Of a stretch of DNA of 64,000 nucleotides, positions 7,990-15,571 are shown one piece after another. Made by a program: the position numbers and the translations under genes. Each line of letters begins with the position of its first letter. Within the stretch, counting starts at the first letter, position 1. Under the pieces are notes generated by a model. That model was not told where the DNA came from, did not search any database, and worked only from the letters and a program-made list of their open reading frames with translations. The DNA is from JAJDXW01 sp965223775 (GTDB taxonomy: Bacteria > Pseudomonadota > Gammaproteobacteria > HK1), in NCBI GenBank assembly GCA_965223775.1, contig OZ245021.1, positions 3,286,001 through 3,350,000 on the forward strand, in the 5' to 3' direction.

Positions 7990-9210
7990 CTAACGGAGCC
8001 GGTCCACCAGCCACGTCTGAAAGTAGCGCACGCCCTCCTCCCACACCGGAGAGAACTTCACGTCGTCCGCCACCGGAGAAGCGCGGGCGGCCTGCTGAAG
8101 CTCCATGCAGCGGTGGTCCTGGGGCCGAAGGCCGCGCTGGTCGTGCAGGGAACGGTCGGGCCCGATCCAGCGATCGATCGCGGCGTCGCGTGCCGCGGCG
8201 TGTTCCGGGCCGGTCGCCGCTTCGGGGGCGAAGTACCAGGCCATCTCCGCCCGGGTCACCCCGGGCGCGACGGGGGTATAGATGCCGGGCACGTACGCGC
8301 TCGGACCCAGGGTCAAGGTGGAGTTGGGCAGGACGGCGTTGGCGACGCCGTGCTTTTGCCGGACCCCGGTGCGGCTTGGCAGGGGCGGCAGCGTGCTGCC
8401 GTCCGCCGCGGTGTCGAGGCGGCGTTCCGGACGGCGTGCATTCGCACGCAGGGTCATGGTGTTGCCGTCGGCGATGGAATCGGTGAAGGGCACGCCGGTG
8501 TCGAGATCGACCTCGTCCGACATGCGCTCGAAGATCCCTTCGTGCACCCAGACGTGGTGATAGACCTCCCAGTTGTCCATCACCAGCTTCCAGTTCGCCT
8601 TGAACTCCCAGCTCGTGCGATAGCCGCACCGAAGCGCGGCGATGTCGAGGTGAGAGAACTCCGCCGCCATGGGCGCCAGGTACTCCTCGAGCGGCGCTGC
8701 GTTCTCCGCCAGGTTGACGAAAATCACGTGGTTCCACACCCCGCAGCGCACCGGCACGAGACCGTTCCGGTCGGCATCGACCGGCTGGCGTTCCGATTTC
8801 GCGGTACCGTCCCAGAAGGGCGTTGCCCGCAGCGCGCCGTCGAGCCCGTAGGTCCAGGCGTGGTAGGGACACTGGAGCTGCCTGAGCCTGCGGCACGGCT
8901 CGGTGAGCACGAGGGTGGCCCGGTGGCGGCACACGTTGTGGAACGCGCGGACGGTGCCCGACTCGTCACGCAGGATGATGATCGGCACGCCGGCCACCGA
9001 CACCGGAATGGCGTCGCCGGGCGCCGGCACGTCCGCTTCGAAGGCGGCTCCGGTCCAGGTCCGTGGAAAGAGGCGCTGGCGCTCCAGCGCGAAGAAGCCC
9101 TCGCTCGTATAGATGCTGGCCGGCAACCCGCGCGCTTCGGCGAGCGACGGAGCTCCAAGCGCCGCGATCATCGAATCGTCGAGGAATTGTTCGAGGTTCG
9201 GGGAATCCAT
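7990..9210 (-). CDS. Rieske-type ring-hydroxylating oxygenase, alpha subunit
   Basis: A protein of 406 residues. The Rieske [2Fe-2S] motif is complete: CRHRATL and CPYHAWTY around residues 90-115. The catalytic domain carries WKLVMDNWEVYHHVWVHEG, which supplies the mononuclear-iron ligands and bridging acid. Enzymes of this group hydroxylate or demethylate aromatic acids, quaternary amines or similar compounds, using electrons from a reductase. The ATG at 9210 (MDSPNLEQF) is preferred to in-frame upstream codons because homology-like sequence starts there. It diverges from a second Rieske oxygenase, and no reductase or small subunit gene is adjacent. Confidence 0.9.
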   Translation of the reverse strand: MDSPNLEQFLDDSMIAALGAPSLAEARGLPASIYTSEGFFALERQRLFPRTWTGAAFEADVPAPGDAIPVSVAGVPIIILRDESGTVRAFHNVCRHRATLVLTEPCRRLRQLQCPYHAWTYGLDGALRATPFWDGTAKSERQPVDADRNGLVPVRCGVWNHVIFVNLAENAAPLEEYLAPMAAEFSHLDIAALRCGYRTSWEFKANWKLVMDNWEVYHHVWVHEGIFERMSDEVDLDTGVPFTDSIADGNTMTLRANARRPERRLDTAADGSTLPPLPSRTGVRQKHGVANAVLPNSTLTLGPSAYVPGIYTPVAPGVTRAEMAWYFAPEAATGPEHAAARDAAIDRWIGPDRSLHDQRGLRPQDHRCMELQQAARASPVADDVKFSPVWEEGVRYFQTWLVDRLR

Positions 9211-9645
9211 GCTGTTCACATCGCAATCGGGCCGGGAGCCTGGCGGCCTCGCGCCGCGGTGTCTCGGCGCGCCGCCGGGCCCAGGATGAAGCAAATTCGA
9301 TCGGGCGTCATCTCCGTCCCCCCGGCGCGAGCCGGCTCGGTCGCCGCGAGTCGTTGCGCACAGCCCGGTGAGAAGACGGTTTGAGCAGTTGAATCAGGCG
9401 CACACCTGGTCGACCTCCAGGATTTCGCCATCGCTGGCGCCGGCAAGCGTCCTGCCCGCTCGAGAAGCCCGCCCGGCCCGCCGTGGACCCCCGGCCGGAA
9501 CGGGTCGACTCGATCACGACACTTGAAATCCGAGTACGCTCGTTTACGCTGGGCAAGGCAGGCGGCATCCCGACCAGTCCCATCGCCGCCCGCGCCGAGC
9601 GCGGACCGGCAACCGCGACCGCGACCGCGACGACGGACCACCGAA
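9211..9645. other. Divergent intergenic region between the two Rieske genes
   Basis: 435 bases with no convincing coding sequence on either strand. It must hold the promoters of both oxygenase genes. I see no clear sigma-70 pair or palindromic operator in it. Confidence 0.5.
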
Positions 9646-11031
9646 ATGACCGTGACCGCCGAAACGCGTGCACAGCCCTACAGCGGATACCACCGCGTCT
9701 CGGACGCGCGTGAAGATCCGGAGCTTACGCACACGGGGCCGCGCACCCCGTGCGGCGAGTACTTCCGGCGCTTCTGGGTGCCGGTGGCCATGAGCGAGCA
9801 GCTCGCAGAGCACCCCACGCTCGTCACCGTGCTCGGTGAAGGGCTGGTGCTGTTTCGGGACCTCTCCGGCCGGCTCGGCCTGCTGCACAAGCATTGCAGC
9901 CACCGCCGCGCGTCGCTCGAGTACGGAATCGTCTCCGAGCGCGGGATCCGGTGCTGCTACCACGGCTGGCTGTACGACGTGGACGGCGCCATTCTCGAAG
10001 CGCCCGGCGAGCCGGCGGACAGCCCCATTGCGCGCAGGCTCTGCCATGGCGCCTATCCCGTCACCGAGGTTGCCGGCCTCGTCTTCGCCTACCTCGGCCC
10101 CCCCGAGCTCCGGCCCGAGTTTCCCATGCTCGACACGCTCTCGCTCCCCGGGGACGAGCTCGTGCCCTACGCAATCGACTACCCCTGCAACTGGCTGCAG
10201 GTGGCCGAGAACCCGATGGATCCGTTTCACAGCGTGTTCCTGCACACGCGGGTGACCCGCGCGCACTTCAACCCGGCCTGGGGAACGATGCCGGTGGTCG
10301 AGTGGCACACCCTCGAAGACCACACCGGGCTCTACCTCACCAACGTGCGCCGCTGGAAGGACTACATCTGGGTACGCACCGCCGAGGTCATGCTCCCGGC
10401 CATCGCGCAGCCACCGGACATTTACCAGAACCCGGATCGGGAGAAGTTCTTCCCCGGCGTGGGAATCACCAAGTGGACGGTGCCCGTCGACGATACCCGC
10501 TGCCGGATCATCGCCTGGCGCCACTTCAACGAGGAGCTCGACCTCGACGGCAAGGGCGATCGCGCGAAGGTCGGGTTGAACAAGGTGGACTTCGTCGGAC
10601 AGACCGCCATCGAACGTTCCCGTGAGGAAGGCCGGCGCATGCCGGGCGACTACGAGGCGCAAGTCTCCCAGGGGCCCATCGCGGTGCACGCCGGCGAGCG
10701 GCTCGCGACGACCGACAAGGGGGTGGCGCTGTACCGGCGCATGCTGCGCCGGGCGATCCGCAATCTCGCGGCCGGCGACGAGCCGCCGCAGCTCCGGCCG
10801 GGTCCGAACCGCCGCGTGCCGACCATGGCCGGCGACGTCATTGTGAGGGTGCCGGCGTCGAACGGAGACGACGCCGAGCTGCAGCGGATCATGGGCCGAG
10901 TGGTCGGGCGCATCGTCCACGAGACCATGGGCCTCGAGCGCACCGCACGGCGCGCGGAGATCGAGCGGCAGGTCCGGACATGGCTCGGTTCGAACGGACG
11001 GTGCGACGGGGCAGGAGCGTGCAACGCGTGA
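9646..11031 (+). CDS. Rieske-type aromatic oxygenase (phthalate/vanillate oxygenase group)
   Basis: A protein of 461 residues from MTVTAETRAQPY. The Rieske motif reads CSHRRASL and CCYHGWLYD (about residues 85-110). The catalytic domain has NWLQVAENPMDPFHSVFLH, where the Asp and two His residues fit the iron site of single-component-alpha oxygenases such as phthalate or vanillate oxygenases. The longer in-frame start at 9523 adds only low-complexity Arg/Pro/Ala sequence and is rejected. The gene ends in a GTGA overlap with the first ABC permease, so oxygenase and transporter are probably co-transcribed and the transporter may import its substrate. Confidence 0.9.
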   Translation: MTVTAETRAQPYSGYHRVSDAREDPELTHTGPRTPCGEYFRRFWVPVAMSEQLAEHPTLVTVLGEGLVLFRDLSGRLGLLHKHCSHRRASLEYGIVSERGIRCCYHGWLYDVDGAILEAPGEPADSPIARRLCHGAYPVTEVAGLVFAYLGPPELRPEFPMLDTLSLPGDELVPYAIDYPCNWLQVAENPMDPFHSVFLHTRVTRAHFNPAWGTMPVVEWHTLEDHTGLYLTNVRRWKDYIWVRTAEVMLPAIAQPPDIYQNPDREKFFPGVGITKWTVPVDDTRCRIIAWRHFNEELDLDGKGDRAKVGLNKVDFVGQTAIERSREEGRRMPGDYEAQVSQGPIAVHAGERLATTDKGVALYRRMLRRAIRNLAAGDEPPQLRPGPNRRVPTMAGDVIVRVPASNGDDAELQRIMGRVVGRIVHETMGLERTARRAEIERQVRTWLGSNGRCDGAGACNA

Positions 11032-11855
11032 CCCACGCGAGCGGGCGGACACCGCGCGCGTCGACCCGACACGCAAGATGGTGGCGCAGCCGGACGTTCG
11101 ACGTCATCCAGTTCGTGGTTCTCGGTGGTGGGCTGATCTGGCTGACAATCCGCGGCGCCGAAAGCATGGGCTACAACTGGCAGTGGTATCGGATGCCTCA
11201 GTTCTTCTGGCGGGTCATCGACGGCGAGCTGATCTGGGGGCCGTTGATGACCGGCCTCGCGGTCACGCTCGAGCTCTCGATCTATGCGATGGTCCTGACG
11301 CTGGCGCTCGGGCTCGCGACCGCGCTCCTGAGGATGTCGGACTCGATAGCGGGCCAGGTCCTGGCCAAGGTCTATCTCGAGGCGATTCGGAACACGCCGA
11401 TGCTCGTCCAGCTCCTCGTGTTCTACTTCGTGATCGCTCCGATCATCGGGATCGAACGGTTCTGGACGGGTGTGCTGTGCCTCGGCGTGTTCGAGGGTGC
11501 ATTTGCGTCCGAGATCATCCGTGCCGGCATCAACTCCGTCCCCCGCGGTCAATGGGAGTCCGCGGCGAGCATCGGGCTCTCCCGGTTCCACAACTATCGC
11601 CTCATCGTCCTGCCGCAGGCGGTTCCGCTCATGCTGCCGCCCATGACCGGGGTGCTGATCAATCTGATCAAGCACTCGGCCATCGTGAGCGTCATCGCGG
11701 TATTCGAGCTGACGACCGAAGGACGCAACATCATCGCCGACACCTTCATGAGCTTTGAAGTCTGGCTCACCGTCGCGGGGGTGTATCTCGTAGTCACCTG
11801 CAGCCTCTCGGTGCTGGTCGGACATCTCGAACGCCGCGTAGCGCCCAGGGACTGA
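11028..11855 (+). CDS. Polar amino-acid-type ABC transporter permease 1
   Basis: About 275 residues with several hydrophobic segments. The EAA-type loop reads WESAASIGLSRFHNYRLIVL followed by PQA, which is typical of the HisM/GlnP permease family that contacts the ATPase. YLEAIRNTPMLVQLLVFYF is another family hallmark. The GTG at 11028 overlaps the preceding stop and has GGAG ten bases upstream; an ATG at 10980 would give a longer N-terminus overlapping the oxygenase by 52 bases. The next permease follows after two bases. The partner ATPase gene is not in this cluster. Confidence 0.88.
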   Translation: MTHASGRTPRASTRHARWWRSRTFDVIQFVVLGGGLIWLTIRGAESMGYNWQWYRMPQFFWRVIDGELIWGPLMTGLAVTLELSIYAMVLTLALGLATALLRMSDSIAGQVLAKVYLEAIRNTPMLVQLLVFYFVIAPIIGIERFWTGVLCLGVFEGAFASEIIRAGINSVPRGQWESAASIGLSRFHNYRLIVLPQAVPLMLPPMTGVLINLIKHSAIVSVIAVFELTTEGRNIIADTFMSFEVWLTVAGVYLVVTCSLSVLVGHLERRVAPRD

Positions 11856-11857
11856 CG

Positions 11858-12748
11858 ATGAACCCGTACGCCGCCAAACGACGCCTCAAGCCGCTCGACA
11901 TCGTCATCCTGTCGGTCGTTGCCGCGGTCGTCGCGTTCTTCGTCTACAAGGTCGACGCCGTGTTGTCGTACCAGTGGGACTGGAGCGTCGTCCCCCGCTA
12001 CCTGCTTCGCCGCAATGAAGAAACCGGGGCGCTGGCCCCCAACCTGTTCGTGCTCGGTCTCCTGACCACCATACGCCTCGCGATCTGGAGTCTGGTGCTG
12101 TCCGCGATCATCGGCGGCATCATGGGGGTCATGCGCACCAGCCGGCGCCTGTTCCCGCGGCTGCTGAGCCGAGCCTACGTCGAGCTGATTCGCAACACCC
12201 CGCCGCTCGTCTTCATCTTCGTCTTCTACTTCTTCATTTCTGGCCAGATCATGCCGCTGCTCGGCGTCGACGCCCTGGTTGACGGAGCGTCCCCGCTGAC
12301 GGCTACCGTCATCGAGTGGATTGCGTCCCCGCCGAAGCTGTTCTCGAACTTCCTTGCCGGGGTGATCTGCCTCTCGTTGTTCTCCGGGGCCTACGTCACC
12401 GAGATCGTGCGGGCCGGCATTCAGTCAATCCCCCGTTCGCAGATCGAGGCGGGGGCCAGCATCGGGCTTTCCCGCCTGAAGATCATGCGCCTCGTGGTGC
12501 TTCCCCAAGCCCTGCAGCGTGTCATTCCGCCCCTGGCCGGCCAGTTCATCATCCTGATCAAGGACTCCTCGCTGGTATCCCTCATCTCGATCCAGGAGCT
12601 GACCTTCTATGCGATCGAGATCGCGGTCTCGACGACGCAGGTCTTCGAGGTGTGGATCTTCGTCGGCTTCCTGTACTTCGTCATCTGCTACGCCTGCGCC
12701 CTCGCCTTCGACTGGCTGGAGCGAAGGAACAGGGCTGCCTACCGCTGA
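11858..12748 (+). CDS. Polar amino-acid-type ABC transporter permease 2
   Basis: A protein of 296 residues with multiple membrane spans. It carries YVELIRNTPPLVFIFVFYFF and the EAA loop IEAGASIGLSRLKIMRLVVL then PQAL. It pairs with the preceding permease to form the membrane channel of an importer for amino acids or similar small polar solutes. The two genes are separated by two bases and must be co-transcribed. A strong hairpin follows the gene. Confidence 0.9.
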   Translation: MNPYAAKRRLKPLDIVILSVVAAVVAFFVYKVDAVLSYQWDWSVVPRYLLRRNEETGALAPNLFVLGLLTTIRLAIWSLVLSAIIGGIMGVMRTSRRLFPRLLSRAYVELIRNTPPLVFIFVFYFFISGQIMPLLGVDALVDGASPLTATVIEWIASPPKLFSNFLAGVICLSLFSGAYVTEIVRAGIQSIPRSQIEAGASIGLSRLKIMRLVVLPQALQRVIPPLAGQFIILIKDSSLVSLISIQELTFYAIEIAVSTTQVFEVWIFVGFLYFVICYACALAFDWLERRNRAAYR

Positions 12749-12759
12749 TCGCAAGAGAA

Positions 12760-12792
12760 ACGGGGGGCAACCCGGTTCCGGGCGCCCCCCGT
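12760..12792. terminator. Hairpin between convergent permease and binding-protein genes
   Basis: The arms acggggggc (12760-12768) and gccccccgt (12784-12792) are perfectly complementary over nine pairs, with a 15-base loop. The hairpin sits in the 63-base gap between two convergent genes, where it could terminate transcription from both sides. There is no long T run on either side, so intrinsic termination is likely but not certain. Confidence 0.6.
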
Positions 12793-12811
12793 GAATTGAA
12801 TCGCGAGCGCG

Positions 12812-13660
12812 TTACCCGCTGGGCGAGACCATGTCCGCCCATTCCCGGGTCGTGAACCAATGGTCGTGGCGTTCCTTCAGCCACCCGCTCGCCTGCTTCT
12901 CCCGGATCCAGTTGTTGAAGAAGTTGAGGACGTCGGGATCGCCCTTGCGGACCGCGAAGGCTTCGCGGGTCGGCGACATCAGCTTCGCCGATACCACCCG
13001 AAGCACGTCGCCGCGCTTGTCGATCTCGAACGCGGCCTTCGGGGGAGTCGAGGAAACGCCGTCGACGTTGCCGTTCGCCGCTTCCTGGTAGGAGAGCGTG
13101 TCATCGTCGAAGTAGATGAGCTTCGCCTTGGGAAAGTTCCTTTGCATCGCGACCGCGCCGGTAGTGGCGCGCCGGGTGGCGATGGTGACGCCCGACTGGT
13201 TGAAGTCCTCCAGCGTCTTCAGTCCCTTCTCGTCGGCTCGCGCGCTGCTCGCCATCAGGATGTAGCCGGTGTTGGCGTAGGGGTGCGTGAAGTTGACGGT
13301 CAGGTTTCGCTTCGACGTGATTGACATGCCACTGATGATCGCGTCGAACTTTCCGGCCAGCAGCGCGGGAATGATGCCGTCCCACGCCGTCGGCACGAAG
13401 TCGACGCCGACGCCCATGTCCTCGGCCACCTGCTTCGCGACGTCGATCTCGAATCCGATCAGCTCACCGTTCTTGTCGCGCATCGCCCAAGGCACGAAGG
13501 TCGAGAGGCCGATCCGCAGCTCGCCGCGTTTCTTGATCGTCTCCAGCACGCTCTCCGAGGACAGGGCCTGCCGGGTGGAGTCCGCCGTCGCGACGCCCGA
13601 TAGCGCGAGCATCAAGCCGGCGGCGACAAGCGCGACGGTACCGAGTCTCATCGTGTTCAT
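12812..13660 (-). CDS. Periplasmic solute-binding protein of an amino-acid-type ABC importer
   Basis: A protein of 282 residues with a signal peptide of about 25 residues (MNTMRLGTVALVAAG to GVATA). The mature part has the family 3 signature: GELRIGLSTFVPWAMRDKNG, GFEIDVAKQVAEDMGV and FDAIISGMSITSKRNLTVNF. The start at 13660 has AAGGAC upstream. It is encoded convergently with the two permeases and presumably delivers substrate to them, although it must have its own promoter. The ligand is not evident; the neighbouring oxygenases suggest a modified or aromatic amino compound, which is inference. Confidence 0.9.
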   Translation of the reverse strand: MNTMRLGTVALVAAGLMLALSGVATADSTRQALSSESVLETIKKRGELRIGLSTFVPWAMRDKNGELIGFEIDVAKQVAEDMGVGVDFVPTAWDGIIPALLAGKFDAIISGMSITSKRNLTVNFTHPYANTGYILMASSARADEKGLKTLEDFNQSGVTIATRRATTGAVAMQRNFPKAKLIYFDDDTLSYQEAANGNVDGVSSTPPKAAFEIDKRGDVLRVVSAKLMSPTREAFAVRKGDPDVLNFFNNWIREKQASGWLKERHDHWFTTREWADMVSPSG

Positions 13661-13969
13661 CGGCGGGTGTCCTTCTTGGTGGAATGGGGAGCGCAAGGCT
13701 CTCACCGTGAACCAGGTCCGTCAAGCGGGAGTCTCTTCCCATGCAGGGCGATCCCCGCGAAGGTGCTCGCCCCGGACGTCGACGCCGCAGCCGCGTTCAC
13801 CGCGGACCGGGTCGAACAGATGGGCGGCTGGCGAACCGGGCAGGCGTCGAGCTCGAAGCGTTTCCACGGCGTGAGCACGCGGCCAAGCGGGACGGCACGA
13901 TTTCATCCGGCCCGTGCTCGTGGCGCAAAGGACGAGGGGGAGGACTTCGTCTTGCCCGGGACACTGCGG
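13661..13969. other. Intergenic region upstream of the binding-protein gene
   Basis: 309 bases between the hyuB1 stop and the binding-protein start. Open frames here overlap both neighbours and have no recognisable protein features. The region should hold the promoter for the binding protein. I see no repeat or clear operator. Confidence 0.5.
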
Positions 13970-15571
13970 TCACTCGTAGCCGAGTCTCCGGTCGCGCGCC
14001 GCCGCGCCGGGGTCGCGATCGGCGGGAGGGCCGTAGCCGCCCCCGCCCGGAGTCCGCAAGGTCACGATGTCGCCGGGCTGGAGCAGGTGCTGGACCTTCG
14101 GATCGACGGGCTCGCCGTTGATCTCCACCGCCCCGGTCGCTCCGGGTCCACCCCCCTCGACGCCGCGGGCGGCGGCCCTCGTCCGCTCGGCCGAGAGAAA
14201 CGCCGCGGTCGGGGTCGGGGACGTGTTGAGGATCCGGATCTCCTGGCCGAGGCCGCCCCGGTGCCGCCCCGCCCCTCCGCTTCCGGGAACGAGCCCTCGA
14301 TGCAGCACGCGAAGGGGACTCAGCTTCTCCATGACCTCGGTCGGGGTCGACGAGATGTTGCTCGGCCAGCTCAGGCAGCTCTCACCGTCGCCGGATGCGG
14401 TGGCCCCCATCCCCCCGTTGAAGAAGAAGAGGTTCGAGAACGGCTTGCCGTTCCCGTCCACGCCCCACTGGGTGATTGACCAGAGCGGCGAGCCGGCCAT
14501 CGCCATCACCCGCTCCGGAATGACGCCGGCGAGCGCGGCGAGCGCGAGGCTCGGAATGAAGTGACCGGTGAGCGCCCGCGACGCCACCGGCGCGGGGTAG
14601 ACGGGATTGACGAGACACCGCTCCGGCGCGCGTACCGCGAAGGCGCCGAGCGAGCCGCCGTTGTTGGGGATCGCGGGGGCCGCCACGCACTTGATCGCGT
14701 AGGCGGACATGGCCTCCGTGTAGCACAGCGGCAGGTTGATCGCCCGGTCCACCTGGGGGGAGGTGCCGGCGAAATCGAATTCCGCGCGGTCGCCCGCGAT
14801 GGTCAGCTCGAGCTGGATCCGCAGCGGCTCGTCGAAACCGTCCGTCTCGAGCGCGGCCGCGTAGCGCCCGTCGGGGATGGTGCGGATCGCGCTGCGCATG
14901 GCGACCTCGGTGCGGCCCCGGATCTCCTCCGACAGCGCTTCGAGCGACGTCATCGCGTATTCACGCGCGAGCGCGAGGAGACGAGACTCCATCAGGCCAA
15001 GGGCGGTGACCTGAGCCCAGAGATCGCCGCCGGTGAGCTCGGGAGTGCGGACGTTGCGCGCGAGGAGCTTGAGCAGGGTTTCGTCCGGACGTCCCGCCGA
15101 CAAGAGCTTCATGATCGGGATCTGGAGCCCCTCCTCGAAGATCTCGCGCGCCTCCGGGGAGCGGATGCGACCGCCGATGTCGGGAGCGTGCGCGGTGCTC
15201 GCGGCGAACCCGAGGAGCTCGCCATCCAGGAAGACCGGCTTCGCGACACAGATGTCGGGGAGGTGTCCGGTTCCCATCCACGGGTCGTTGGTGACGAGCA
15301 CGTCGCCGGGCGCGAGCGTGTCCGGGGGGAACTCGTTGAGGAAGTGCCGCACCGTGCGCGGCAAGGTGCTGATGAAGGAAGGAATGCTGTCCGTCGCCTG
15401 GGCTACGGAGCGGCCCGAGGCATCGGTGAGAACGCAGGAGAAATCGTGGGACTCCCGAACCACGGTCGAGAACGAGGTGCGAACGAGGGCGGCCGCCGCT
15501 TCGTCGGTGATGGAGATGAGCCGGGTCCACAGGACCTCGAGGCTCGCCGCGTCGAGCGGGCGGTCGTTCAT
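13970..15571 (-). CDS. hyuB: Hydantoinase B/oxoprolinase-type subunit (copy 1)
   Basis: A protein of 533 residues. TSFSTVVRESHDFSCVLTD, ITNDP-like LVTNDPWMGTGHLPDI and the C-terminal LRTPGGGGYGPP are typical of the HyuB family, which forms ATP-dependent cyclic-amide hydrolases (hydantoinase, 5-oxoprolinase) or ketone carboxylases with a HyuA partner. The start overlaps the hyuA1 stop by ATGA, so the two subunits are made in a coupled way. It is the last gene of the long minus-strand block. The substrate is not determined by sequence. Confidence 0.9.
   Translation of the reverse strand: MNDRPLDAASLEVLWTRLISITDEAAAALVRTSFSTVVRESHDFSCVLTDASGRSVAQATDSIPSFISTLPRTVRHFLNEFPPDTLAPGDVLVTNDPWMGTGHLPDICVAKPVFLDGELLGFAASTAHAPDIGGRIRSPEAREIFEEGLQIPIMKLLSAGRPDETLLKLLARNVRTPELTGGDLWAQVTALGLMESRLLALAREYAMTSLEALSEEIRGRTEVAMRSAIRTIPDGRYAAALETDGFDEPLRIQLELTIAGDRAEFDFAGTSPQVDRAINLPLCYTEAMSAYAIKCVAAPAIPNNGGSLGAFAVRAPERCLVNPVYPAPVASRALTGHFIPSLALAALAGVIPERVMAMAGSPLWSITQWGVDGNGKPFSNLFFFNGGMGATASGDGESCLSWPSNISSTPTEVMEKLSPLRVLHRGLVPGSGGAGRHRGGLGQEIRILNTSPTPTAAFLSAERTRAAARGVEGGGPGATGAVEINGEPVDPKVQHLLQPGDIVTLRTPGGGGYGPPADRDPGAAARDRRLGYE

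Noticed and set aside
10980..11028. ATG at 10980 as the permease start
   Set aside because: It would overlap the oxygenase by 52 bases; the GTG at 11028 gives a normal GTGA overlap with a ribosome site. The longer start cannot be excluded.
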